Shown one piece after another: positions 56,916-64,000 of a stretch of 64,000 nt of DNA. The notes below the pieces were generated by a model, which was not told the DNA's origin, searched no databases, and saw nothing but the letters and a program-made list of their open reading frames with translations. Each line of letters opens with the position of its first letter. Positions within the stretch are counted from its first letter, which is position 1. Position numbers and translations under genes: made by a program. Source of the DNA: a virus; IMG/VR virus record IMGVR_UViG_3300006793_000023, positions 1 to 64,000 of that record. One strand, written 5' to 3'.

Positions 56916-57895
56916 TGGATATACGTTACGCAACATCAGAAATGGAATTTGCAGGTAAACTACCTGATAACTATCCATACATGAGAGTATTAGAAACACA
57001 GTTACGTTTTTTAGATTTAGATCATATTCCACTATTTCATATTCTTCAATCAGACACTAAATACGAAGGAGGTATTATGTTTAATATAGGTAAAGGAGGA
57101 TTAGATAAAGCTTATATCAATATCCTTTACAGTAAATTTAATAATGTAGTAGAGCAACTTAAATCTAAATTTAGTAAAGTATACATTTATCAAGATGGAG
57201 AAATAGGTTGGTGGAATCAAACAGATGTTAAATTGCAAGTATGGTGGTATAATCAACTATCCTCATCAGACGGTATACTAGTTCCAAATTCTACAGATGT
57301 CTGTTTTTATAGAGGCATCTTTAAAGACATACCAGTACGTGTTATAAGAAGTGTAATGACTGATGTAGGTTTAGATAATACAAAATTTAAAGAGAAATCA
57401 GGTAGAACAATTATTACAGGGCCTTTAACAAGAGAGTATAACGGATTAGTACAGGTTTTATTAGCACATAATTATGGACTTCCTATTGATATTCCTCCTA
57501 TGGGACAGAGCAGAATGCCAAAAGATTCGTGGGAGATGGCTAATAACATCGGGGTTAGGTACCTTCCTTATATGTCATGGATAGAATGGATGTATAATCT
57601 CAATCAATATGAACTAGGGTATATGATGTCTACCGCAACAGCTTCTGGATCTTTTGCTTTGAATTGTGCATACTTAGGCATCCCGTGCATAGGAGATAAA
57701 AGAGCAGATACACAATCAATGCTTTTTCCTGACTTAGCAGTGAATAGTCTAGATACTCAAACAGCATTAGAGTTAACCCTTAAACTTAAAAAGGATAAAG
57801 AATTTTACAACTCAGTTATTAAGAAAGCTAAGTTGGTACTAAAAGAAGAATTTAATAAAAGTAAAATGTTAAAAGTATTGTATGAAAATAATTAG
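56915..57895 (+). CDS. Probable GT-B type glycosyltransferase
   Basis: 326 residues. No classical catalytic motif is obvious; 'TATASGSFALNCAYLGIPCIGD' near the C-terminus resembles the donor-side loop of GT-B enzymes, and 'GRTIITGPLTREYNGL' could start the second Rossmann half. The gene lies between WbqC-like and sialyltransferase-like genes and shares a base with each neighbour. Function probable from context. Confidence 0.55.
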   Translation: MDIRYATSEMEFAGKLPDNYPYMRVLETQLRFLDLDHIPLFHILQSDTKYEGGIMFNIGKGGLDKAYINILYSKFNNVVEQLKSKFSKVYIYQDGEIGWWNQTDVKLQVWWYNQLSSSDGILVPNSTDVCFYRGIFKDIPVRVIRSVMTDVGLDNTKFKEKSGRTIITGPLTREYNGLVQVLLAHNYGLPIDIPPMGQSRMPKDSWEMANNIGVRYLPYMSWIEWMYNLNQYELGYMMSTATASGSFALNCAYLGIPCIGDKRADTQSMLFPDLAVNSLDTQTALELTLKLKKDKEFYNSVIKKAKLVLKEEFNKSKMLKVLYENN

Positions 57896-58553
57896 TAGTG
57901 AAGATATCTTTTCGTTAATTAAAGATAAAGATATATCAATTGTTGGTTCATCTCCTGAACTCAAAGGTAGTGGATTAGGATCCAAAATAGATTCTAATGA
58001 TATAGTAGTAAGATTTAACGATGCATTATTATTTTACAAAGATAATAAAGAAGACTACGGAAGTAAGTGTAACATATATGCAACATCTGGTTGGAGTCCC
58101 GATTTTAATGAAACTAATTCGTTAGACAAACATAAAAGCAATATAGACTTAAATAGTACATATATTCTTGGAACAAGACCTTTAGATAATAGTAATGTAG
58201 AACAACTTAAGAGAGGGTTAATAATGAGAGGACCGGTATTTAACTGGGTAAGTCAAGTTGAATGTAACTTCATCAGTATGCCTAATGAGGTATTTAATTT
58301 ACCTATTTTAAACGGTAATTTTAATTTAAGTAGTGGAATAGCAACTTTACTTCTTATATTACATTTTAATCCAAAAAGTATTTCAATGTTTGGGTTTAAC
58401 TTTTTTAATCATAAAAAACCAACTCACTTCTGGAATAATGATTTTTTCTATACAGAAGATTCTGTAAGAAAAAAAGAAGGTCATGATGGTAGTTTTGAAA
58501 AAGGGTTAGTAGTAGAATTATGTAAAAACTTTAATATTAAAGTACATGAATAA
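57882..58553 (+). CDS. GT29-like sialyltransferase
   Basis: 223 residues. 'DISIVGSSPELKGSGLGSKI' and 'DIVVRFNDALLFY' correspond to the L-sialylmotif (V-G-x-x-x-x-L-x-x-S-x-x-G-x-x-I-D-x-x-D-x-V-x-R-F-N). 'FNLSSGIATLLLILHF' and 'ISMFGFNFF' correspond to the S-motif (P-S-S-G-x-x...V-x-x-y-G-F), and 'KKEGHDGSFEKGLV' may hold the III/VS His-Glu pair. The family transfers sialic acid or related nonulosonates. Length is close to the minimal catalytic domain. Strong similarity in pattern, unusual for a phage. Confidence 0.72.
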   Translation: MKIISSEDIFSLIKDKDISIVGSSPELKGSGLGSKIDSNDIVVRFNDALLFYKDNKEDYGSKCNIYATSGWSPDFNETNSLDKHKSNIDLNSTYILGTRPLDNSNVEQLKRGLIMRGPVFNWVSQVECNFISMPNEVFNLPILNGNFNLSSGIATLLLILHFNPKSISMFGFNFFNHKKPTHFWNNDFFYTEDSVRKKEGHDGSFEKGLVVELCKNFNIKVHE

Positions 58554-59715
58554 TAAAATTACATTTGTTATACCTTCAAGAAATAACTTAGAATTCTTGC
58601 AGTTAGCATATAAATCTATCCGTAACTTGGAAATAAAACACGAAGTACTAATCTTAAACGATGCTTCTACAGACGGTACACAAGAATGGATAGAACAGCA
58701 AAAAGACGAAGACCTCATCACTTATAACAATCCAGGCCCTGAACGTATAGGAATCGTAGGTATGTTTGATAAAGGAATCGAAATGGCACGTACAGATATA
58801 ATTATGGCGTTTCATGCCGATATGGTTGCATGTAAGGATTTCGATAAAAATATTCTAAAACATTTAGATAAAGGAAAGGTAGTTACAGGTACAAGAGTAG
58901 AACCACCTCTACACCCAGACGGTCCAGAAAAACTTTTACTTAATTTTGGAATAGAAGCAAACGAGTTTAATTTTGATATTTGGTACAAAGAAAGTGAAAA
59001 AGTAAAAGAAGATAAAACAACTGAAGGGATCTTTGCACCTTGGTGTATGTATAAAGAAGACTTCTTAGCTATAGGTGGTCATGACGAATTATTTGCTCCA
59101 CAATCAAAAGAAGATTCAGACTTATTCAATAGATTTCAACTTAACGGATATAAATTTATACAACCCTGGGATGCTTTAGTTTATCATTTTACTTCTAGAG
59201 GTTCAAGATTTAATAAACATGCAGGAGGAAGCGCAGGAAAGAACTCAAATGAGTGGATTCAAACTACAACTAAAAATGGTAGAAACTTTATTCGTAAGTG
59301 GGGACATTTTATTAAACATACTCCGTTAATGAAGCCTATCATACCTCCTAAATACGATATTGGGTTTATTGTTAAAAATTGTAATTCAAATTTATTAGAA
59401 CTTTTAGAGCCATGGTGTAATAACATATACATTGAAGACGAAATGCAAGTTATTACTATAGATTATTTTGAAAAAGAAAAAAATAATACTCTATATGATT
59501 TAAGTGAGAGAATCAAACCATACGATAACGAAAAACAAAATGAAATTTTAGTACGGTTGGATGCAGCATCGTTTACTCAAGCTGACTTTCAAATTATACA
59601 ACAACTTTCAGAGATAATAAAAGATAGCGGTCAAATCGGTTCATTTAAATTAGGAAACTTTATAGTAGATATAATACAGATGAATGAATATCAAAACAAT
59701 TTAATTAAAGTATGA
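58546..59715 (+). CDS. Glycosyltransferase, GT2 family, with C-terminal extension
   Basis: 389 residues. 'ITFVIPSRNNLEFLQLAYKSI' is the opening, 'ILNDASTDGTQEWIEQ' the nucleotide-binding part, and 'DIIMAFHADMVACKDFD' the metal site, here H-A-D rather than D-x-D. The core covers about residues 1-240; the rest (about 240-389) is acidic and helical and not recognised. It may be a partner-binding domain. Confidence 0.78.
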   Translation: MNNKITFVIPSRNNLEFLQLAYKSIRNLEIKHEVLILNDASTDGTQEWIEQQKDEDLITYNNPGPERIGIVGMFDKGIEMARTDIIMAFHADMVACKDFDKNILKHLDKGKVVTGTRVEPPLHPDGPEKLLLNFGIEANEFNFDIWYKESEKVKEDKTTEGIFAPWCMYKEDFLAIGGHDELFAPQSKEDSDLFNRFQLNGYKFIQPWDALVYHFTSRGSRFNKHAGGSAGKNSNEWIQTTTKNGRNFIRKWGHFIKHTPLMKPIIPPKYDIGFIVKNCNSNLLELLEPWCNNIYIEDEMQVITIDYFEKEKNNTLYDLSERIKPYDNEKQNEILVRLDAASFTQADFQIIQQLSEIIKDSGQIGSFKLGNFIVDIIQMNEYQNNLIKV

Positions 59716-60614
59716 AAAAAGCAGCAGTTATAGGAGGAGCAGGATTTATAGGCTCTAATATAGTAAATACCCTAGTTAGTAGAGGTATAGACGTATCAGT
59801 AATAGATAATTTATCAACAGGTTTAGAAGAGAATATAAACAGCAAAGCTATTTTTCATAAACTAGATATAAGTACAGCTCACCAAAAAGAACTGATAGGT
59901 GCAATAACAGACTGTGAAGTAGTATTCCATACAGCAGCCTTAGCAAGAGTACAGCCATCGATAGAAAATCCTGTAGAGTTTGATAAAGTAAACACGAACG
60001 GAACTGTAAACTTACTTAAAGCATGTGTAGAATCTGGAGTCAAAAGAGTAGTATACAGTGCAAGCAGTTCCTGTTACGGAAACGCAGAGATATTCCCTAC
60101 ACCTGAGTCTCATCCAACTAATCCACTATCTCCTTACGGCCTTCAAAAATATATCGGTGAACAATATTGTAAAATGTTTTCTCAAGTTTACGGAATTGAT
60201 ACTGTATCTTTAAGATACTTTAATGTTTATGGAGAAAATATGACAATGGAAGGAGCATATAAATTAGCTATTTCTATATTTGCTAATCAACATAAGCAAG
60301 GATTACCTCTTACTATTACTAATGATGGTAACCAAAGAAGAGATTTTACATATGTCGGGGATGTAGTAGATGCAAATATACTTGCAGCCACAAACACATC
60401 AGACCTCAAAGGAGAAAGTTTTAATATTGGAAACGGAGATAACTACTCTATTAATGAAGTAGCAGATATCTTTGGAGGTAAGAAAGATTACTTTAAAAAA
60501 GTATTAGAGCCTTTCGAAACACTGGCAGATAATTCTAAAGCTAAAAGAGTACTGGGATGGAATCCAAAAGGAGATTTAAAAAAATGGTTAACTAATTATA
60601 TAAAAACACTATAA
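59712..60614 (+). CDS. NAD-dependent epimerase/dehydratase, UDP-glucose 4-epimerase-like
   Basis: 300 residues. 'AVIGGAGFIGSNIVNTL' is the G-x-x-G-x-x-G NAD site, 'YSASSSCYGNAEIFPTPE' supplies the catalytic Ser region and 'SPYGLQKYIGEQY' the Y-x-x-x-K. 'RRDFTYVGDVVDANILA' is typical of GalE-like enzymes. It would make the sugar nucleotide used by the glycosyltransferases. Last large gene of the cluster. Confidence 0.87.
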   Translation: MKKAAVIGGAGFIGSNIVNTLVSRGIDVSVIDNLSTGLEENINSKAIFHKLDISTAHQKELIGAITDCEVVFHTAALARVQPSIENPVEFDKVNTNGTVNLLKACVESGVKRVVYSASSSCYGNAEIFPTPESHPTNPLSPYGLQKYIGEQYCKMFSQVYGIDTVSLRYFNVYGENMTMEGAYKLAISIFANQHKQGLPLTITNDGNQRRDFTYVGDVVDANILAATNTSDLKGESFNIGNGDNYSINEVADIFGGKKDYFKKVLEPFETLADNSKAKRVLGWNPKGDLKKWLTNYIKTL

Positions 60615-60615
60615 A

Positions 60616-60792
60616 ATGAAAAAAACATACTTAGTAGAATTTAAAGAAGCTAACGGTTCTACATACGAATTCGAGTTTCTAACAGATGATATCGATTCTT
60701 CAATAGAACAATACTGTAGAAATAGACACATCGTTAGCCATAAGGTAATAAACGAAGGAGCTGGTGGTAAAAAACAAATGTTGTTTGGATAA
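60616..60792 (+). CDS. Small hypothetical protein
   Basis: 58 residues, starting 1 base after the epimerase stop. 'KTYLVEFKEANGSTYEFEFLTDD' suggests a small beta sheet; a Gly/Lys-rich end follows. Function unknown. Confidence 0.5.
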   Translation: MKKTYLVEFKEANGSTYEFEFLTDDIDSSIEQYCRNRHIVSHKVINEGAGGKKQMLFG

Positions 60793-60832
60793 AATAACCA
60801 GCTATTTATTAGTATACTACAATAATTTTTCT

Positions 60833-60839
60833 TATATTA
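60833..60839 (+). promoter_or_regulatory. Extended -10 (TTTTTC-TTATATTA), leaderless
   Basis: TATATTA preceded by TTTTTCT; the -35 position (60809-60813) reads TTAGT and is weak. The ATG at 60846 is 6 bases after the box. A CTATTTATT motif lies at 60802-60810. Confidence 0.42.
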
Positions 60840-60845
60840 ATACAA

Positions 60846-61232
60846 ATGAAAGCAGATAAAAAATTTATATTAGAAGCTGTAAAACAGGTTATCGCAGAAG
60901 CAGCAAAAATTAAGTTTGCCGGGCATCAATTTATGCTTAAGGTAGATGTTAATGAAGATCCTCAAAAGAAAGGATTAAAGATTCAATTTATACCAACTAC
61001 ATTCGGACAGTTATCTAAAACTGAGCAAAATGATATAGCTATAGAACTAGAAACTAGATTAGAAGCAGGATTAGATCAGTACGATATGAGAGTTGAAAGA
61101 GATAGAAATTTAAAAGATAAAACAATCATCGGGTTCTTTGTATATATAGAGTATTTTGATAAATTAGTTAGAAAAGCTTTATCAGGACAGAATCCATCTA
61201 AAGTAGATAGTGTAGATAATGGCGAAATATAG
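60846..61232 (+). CDS. Hypothetical protein
   Basis: 128 residues, soluble and basic-to-neutral, alternating beta ('LKIQFIPTTFGQL') and helical parts. The start codon coincides with the predicted transcription start. Overlaps the next gene by 14 bases. Not recognised. Confidence 0.58.
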   Translation: MKADKKFILEAVKQVIAEAAKIKFAGHQFMLKVDVNEDPQKKGLKIQFIPTTFGQLSKTEQNDIAIELETRLEAGLDQYDMRVERDRNLKDKTIIGFFVYIEYFDKLVRKALSGQNPSKVDSVDNGEI

Positions 61233-61377
61233 TTTTCATTCAAAGAATTCTAAGGAGAGTTTAAAAGTAATTAATGCTAACAGTAAAGCAGAAGCTGTAA
61301 AATATTTTGCTAAATTAAAAGTTTTACCGGAAGATAAATTTTTAGAACTATATGAAGTCACAAAAGGAAGATATTAG
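61219..61377 (+). CDS. Small basic hypothetical protein
   Basis: 52 residues, rich in Lys ('KYSFHSKNSKESLKVI'), overlapping both neighbours in different frames (14 and 26 bases). Coding support is the clean start and the overlap pattern. Function unknown. Confidence 0.45.
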   Translation: MAKYSFHSKNSKESLKVINANSKAEAVKYFAKLKVLPEDKFLELYEVTKGRY

Positions 61378-61756
61378 AACTATACTAAAATCAAGACTCA
61401 ATATTAGTTATAGAATTAAAATCAAACAACCTGACCGGGAAACTATGAATAAAAAGATCTTTATAAAAGTTATCAACCAGCTTAGAAAGATTGAAGAAAG
61501 AAAAGACTTTTTAGCTGAAGAAATAGGGATGGATATGACAGTTTATGAAGATCAATTCTTCAGTGTTATAGAAAACTTATTTAAACTAGCATTTAATAAA
61601 TCACAATTAGGCTTAATACAGATGTACCTTTACCAGCTCGTACCTGATAAAGATTGGGATGGAACCATTACAATAGAACACGATAAATTAGAGAAAACAG
61701 TTCCATTTAAGTCTGCAGACGAAGTTTGGGAAGTTATAAAAAAGTTTAATAAATAG
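61352..61756 (+). CDS. Hypothetical protein
   Basis: 134 residues, mostly helical, basic start and acidic middle ('KIEERKDFLAEEIGMDM'). Its stop overlaps the -35 box of the next promoter. Not recognised. Confidence 0.55.
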   Translation: MKSQKEDIRTILKSRLNISYRIKIKQPDRETMNKKIFIKVINQLRKIEERKDFLAEEIGMDMTVYEDQFFSVIENLFKLAFNKSQLGLIQMYLYQLVPDKDWDGTITIEHDKLEKTVPFKSADEVWEVIKKFNK

Positions 61757-61786
61757 TTGCTATAACATATATTATTTCGTATATTA
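61756..61786 (+). promoter_or_regulatory. Phage promoter (GTTGC-N19-TATATTA)
   Basis: GTTGC at 61756-61760, 19 bases, TATATTA at 61780-61786 with TTTCG before it. Leader ends AAAGGTTATATT before the ATG at 61815. Confidence 0.75.
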
Positions 61787-61814
61787 AGTTATTGTTAATT
61801 TAAAAGGTTATATT

Positions 61815-62144
61815 ATGAATTTAAAAATGATTAAATGCCCCAAGTGCGGCGAAGATTTCCCAGAACTTAGAAAAACTAAATACGGATATAACTTCTGTGT
61901 AAATTGTTCAACTGTTGAGCCTGTTGTAGGTATTACTACTGTTGAGGGTTCTGGTGATCATACTTTCAACGATCTAATTATTATGGATCAAAGTAAAGCT
62001 AAAGCAATAGCAGAAAAAGAAGCTGAGCTTACTGGTAAGAGAGTATATATAGAAATGTTAGATTTAGATAAAGACGAATTCGCTGTATCTCAATCAGTGA
62101 AAGAAGAAGTGGATAAGGCTTTAGATGATGAAACAGAACATTAG
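61815..62144 (+). CDS. Zinc-ribbon protein
   Basis: 109 residues. N-terminal 'CPKCGEDFPEL' and 'FCVNCSTVEP' form a four-Cys zinc ribbon (C-x2-C, 18 residues, C-x2-C). The rest is acidic with a helical tail. It may bind DNA, RNA or RNA polymerase. An in-frame ATG at 61824 is an alternative start. Overlaps nothing; methylglyoxal synthase starts 1 base after its stop. Confidence 0.62.
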   Translation: MNLKMIKCPKCGEDFPELRKTKYGYNFCVNCSTVEPVVGITTVEGSGDHTFNDLIIMDQSKAKAIAEKEAELTGKRVYIEMLDLDKDEFAVSQSVKEEVDKALDDETEH

Positions 62145-62145
62145 T

Positions 62146-62538
62146 ATGAAGTTTGCATTAATAGCACATGATAATAAGAAAGCAGATATGGTTGCTTTTG
62201 TTTCTAAACGCTTACCATTTTTCAATAGAGAAGATGTTAACATAGTTACTACAGGTACAACTGGTAAAAAAGTTAAACATGCCGGTATTGAAGATGTAGA
62301 AACAGTAAATTCCGGCCCGATAGGAGGAGATGCTGAAATAGCTGCAATGGTAGTTAGAGGGGAAATAACCGCAGTGTTGTTTATGAGGGACCCGCTAGAT
62401 AAGCACCCCCATGATGTTGACATAAATATGTTAATGAGACTCTGTGATGTCCACGATGTTCCCCTCGCTACTAATTACCGTACAGCTTCTATCTTAATAA
62501 AATGGTTTAAAAACAAGTTTAATGGGCCGTCCAGCTAA
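62146..62538 (+). CDS. mgsA: Methylglyoxal synthase
   Basis: 130 residues from the ATG just after the previous stop; an in-frame ATG at 62125 gives 7 more residues. 'ALIAHDNKKADMVAFV' holds the substrate His (H19 in E. coli), 'TTGTTGKKV' the phosphate loop, 'VNSGPIGGDAEIAAMV' the catalytic Asp (D71), and 'MRDPLDKHPHDVDINML' the D91/H98/D101 set. MgsA makes methylglyoxal from dihydroxyacetone phosphate, diverting glycolysis. Length is slightly below cellular MgsA. It is rare in phages. Confidence 0.85.
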   Translation: MKFALIAHDNKKADMVAFVSKRLPFFNREDVNIVTTGTTGKKVKHAGIEDVETVNSGPIGGDAEIAAMVVRGEITAVLFMRDPLDKHPHDVDINMLMRLCDVHDVPLATNYRTASILIKWFKNKFNGPSS

Positions 62539-63157
62539 GATACTAAAAAAAGAAGACATTCAAAGAGCTATGAAAATGACTCGTTCTAATCGAGCTGCTG
62601 CTAGATATCTTCATGTATCTTTCACTCACTACAAAAAGTACGCTAAGACGTATAAAGACGAAGAGACTGGCTCAACTTTATACGAGTTGCATAAAAACCA
62701 AGCAGGTAAAGGTATTCCTAAATTTCTTTCCAATGGAGGTAAAGAGCCTCCTATAATGGATTTAATTGAAGGAAGAGTACCTGTAGAGCATTTTGATCCT
62801 AAAAAAATTAAACAGAGATTAATATTTGAAGCTCTTATAGAAGAAAAATGTGCCTATTGCGGATTCTCAGAAAGAAGGGTACTAGATACTAAAGTACCTC
62901 TAGTTCTTAACCATAAGGACGGAAATAAGAAAAATTGGAACTTAGATAATATAGAGTTTTTATGTTACAATCATGCATTTTTATATGCTACTTCTCCTAT
63001 TACTGATAAGCAGGTAGAAGCTATGGAGGATTATGTTGATAGAAATGTAGAGGAGGTGAATTGGGAGCTTGATGAGCATCATATAGAGCATCTTAAAGAG
63101 TTAGGGTTATATCAAGAAGAAGAAAAACCAGGTGAAAAGTATATATCAAGACAATGA
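62522..63157 (+). CDS. HNH endonuclease-like protein with helix-turn-helix start
   Basis: 211 residues. The first 45 residues ('RSNRAAARYLHVSFTHYKKYA') look like a helix-turn-helix. A zinc/HNH domain follows: 'CAYCGFSERRV', 'LVLNHKDGNKKNWNLDNIEFLCYNH' with catalytic His in N-H-K and H-x-D-x-N pattern. It could be a homing or DNA-packaging-related nuclease. Overlaps mgsA by 17 bases in another frame. Confidence 0.68.
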   Translation: MGRPAKILKKEDIQRAMKMTRSNRAAARYLHVSFTHYKKYAKTYKDEETGSTLYELHKNQAGKGIPKFLSNGGKEPPIMDLIEGRVPVEHFDPKKIKQRLIFEALIEEKCAYCGFSERRVLDTKVPLVLNHKDGNKKNWNLDNIEFLCYNHAFLYATSPITDKQVEAMEDYVDRNVEEVNWELDEHHIEHLKELGLYQEEEKPGEKYISRQ

Positions 63158-63306
63158 GTCAAATAGAAGAATTAACGTATAGTGCAGAGCTTCACGGTAA
63201 AAAGAGTGAATTTATAAGAGTAGTAAATAAGTTTATAGAAGAAGAGCCTAATGAGTATTTAGATTCTATTTATATAAGAGCATATCAAATAGTAATGAAC
63301 ACTTAG
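63154..63306 (+). CDS. Small acidic hypothetical protein
   Basis: 50 residues, helical ('SEFIRVVNKFIEEEPNEYL'); starts ATGA-style over the previous stop. Function unknown. Confidence 0.45.
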   Translation: MSQIEELTYSAELHGKKSEFIRVVNKFIEEEPNEYLDSIYIRAYQIVMNT

Positions 63307-63459
63307 ATGAAAAAAAATAAAAAAATAAATAAATTCTCTACCTTCAAAAAGAAAAAACCTCTAGAAAGAAAAGTAGCTGATGATCTGGTGAAGAAATCAG
63401 AGCAGAACGAAAAGCTAAGAGAGAAAAATATAGGTACATCTTTTTTAGATTTATTTTAA
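63307..63459 (+). CDS. Small basic hypothetical protein
   Basis: 50 residues with a Lys-rich N-terminal half and an acidic C-terminal end 'IGTSFLDLF' like an interaction tail. It starts directly after the previous stop. Function unknown. Confidence 0.45.
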   Translation: MKKNKKINKFSTFKKKKPLERKVADDLVKKSEQNEKLREKNIGTSFLDLF

Positions 63460-63465
63460 AAAAGA

Positions 63466-63496
63466 GTTGCCTAACTGAGTTTTTTTTCTTATATTT
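63466..63496 (+). promoter_or_regulatory. Phage promoter (GTTGC-N19-TATATTT)
   Basis: GTTGC at 63466-63470, 19 bases, TATATTT at 63490-63496 with TTTCT before it. Leader ends AAAGGTTATG. Confidence 0.75.
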
Positions 63497-63519
63497 AATT
63501 ATATATAAAAATAAAGGTT

Positions 63520-63702
63520 ATGTTTAAAAAATTAAAATCAAATTTACTTACTTATTTATTTAAGGATTGGGTTAGTACTGAAACCGATTTAGAAACTCTT
63601 CATATTACTAAAAGTATGATAAATAGAAGAGAGAATATTTTAATAGAAGATGTTAATACACCTAGAACTATAGTAAAAGGATTTAGAGGATTTAAAAAAT
63701 AA
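63520..63702 (+). CDS. Small basic hypothetical protein
   Basis: 60 residues with 'GTTATG' at the start and a basic C-terminal tail. First gene after the promoter. Function unknown. Confidence 0.55.
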   Translation: MFKKLKSNLLTYLFKDWVSTETDLETLHITKSMINRRENILIEDVNTPRTIVKGFRGFKK

Positions 63703-63707
63703 AGGTT

Positions 63708-63968
63708 ATGAGATTTAAAAATTTAGGATTTATTCAGCATCCACATATTAAAGATTCTATTATGACTCAGGTATTTACTGACAGCGGTAAACGCGTATCT
63801 ATAGTATGCGGTAAAGGATTGTACAGTTCATCTAGGGATGGTAATAAAGCTGAGTGTCAAAGAGTAGAAGATGCAGTGTCTTTTGAAGTACTTATTGAAG
63901 GAGAAGATGATATAAGAGGATGGCAATCAAGAGAAGATATAGATAAACTTTTAGCAGAGCTCTTTTAA
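63708..63968 (+). CDS. Hypothetical protein
   Basis: 86 residues, beta-rich start ('VFTDSGKRVSIVCGKGLYSSSRDG') and acidic tail. 'AAAGGTTATG' marks the start. Function unknown. Confidence 0.55.
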   Translation: MRFKNLGFIQHPHIKDSIMTQVFTDSGKRVSIVCGKGLYSSSRDGNKAECQRVEDAVSFEVLIEGEDDIRGWQSREDIDKLLAELF

Positions 63969-63969
63969 A

Positions 63970-64000
63970 ATGTCTGAGAAAAAAGGAGAAACGGTAAAGC
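63970..64000 (+). CDS. Start of a gene cut by the window end
   Basis: ATG at 63970 opens a frame that runs past the window; ten residues are visible (MSEKKGETVK). Its close spacing to the previous stop suggests the same operon. No function can be given. Confidence 0.4.
   Translation, partial: MSEKKGETVK

Overview
The window is an AT-rich, densely packed segment of a tailed double-stranded DNA phage. All but one gene read on the + strand, neighbouring genes often overlap by a few bases, and no stretch longer than 300 bases lacks a gene. No integrase, excisionase or repressor was recognised. Replication and recombination genes are partly T4-like (gp32-type SSB, UvsX-type recombinase), but the polymerase is family A and the helicase DnaB-like. 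A marine Bacteroidota (Flavobacteriia-like) host is inferred from Bacteroidota-style signal peptides ending in FSQ or IAQ, scarcity of Shine-Dalgarno sequences, and a phage protein carrying a type IX secretion (T9SS) C-terminal sorting domain.

Layout. 1-8.8 kb: end of a tape-measure gene and tail/baseplate genes, including a 1285-aa hub-like protein whose C-terminus looks like a cell-wall hydrolase. 8.8-15 kb: a divergent polymerase-like protein, SSB, UvsX-like recombinase, 5'-3' exonuclease and DnaB-like helicase, closed by a terminator. 15-19.5 kb: ribonucleotide reductase, thioredoxin and small genes. 19.5-31.6 kb: a 7-deazaguanine DNA-modification region with queC, queD, queE, folE, queF, a DpdA-like transglycosylase and a DpdN-like formyltransferase, mixed with nucleotide-metabolism, nuclease and membrane genes and a tRNA-like element. 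32-35 kb: GIY-YIG protein and the main DNA polymerase. 35-37.8 kb: Hsp20, GroES, GroEL and a histone H1-like protein. 37.8-38.2 kb: the only - strand gene. 38-45 kb: small genes, a 1120-aa repeat protein with a T9SS tail and an outer-membrane-like partner. 45-49 kb: lysis-type genes. 49-51 kb: Nmad1/DUF1599, a Cas4/RecB-like nuclease and a ribbon-helix-helix protein. 51-60.6 kb: a glycan cluster with glycosyltransferases, a GT29 sialyltransferase-like protein, a PIG-L deacetylase, a WbqC-like protein and an epimerase. 60.6-64 kb: small genes, methylglyoxal synthase and an HNH protein.

How the genes work together. FolE, QueD, QueE, QueC and QueF would make preQ1 from GTP, DpdA would exchange it for guanine in DNA, and the DpdN-like enzyme could formylate it. 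Three transcription units carrying these genes begin with a phage promoter followed by a small pseudoknot-type leader. Two leaders match preQ1-I riboswitches closely and the third, before queC, is a variant, which suggests product feedback. A promoter, GTTGC-N19-TATATTA with an extended TTTC(T/G) just before the -10, recurs through the window. At six genes the start codon lies 5-6 bases after the -10, where transcription should start, implying leaderless mRNAs. All functional statements come from reading motifs by eye; no database search was run.
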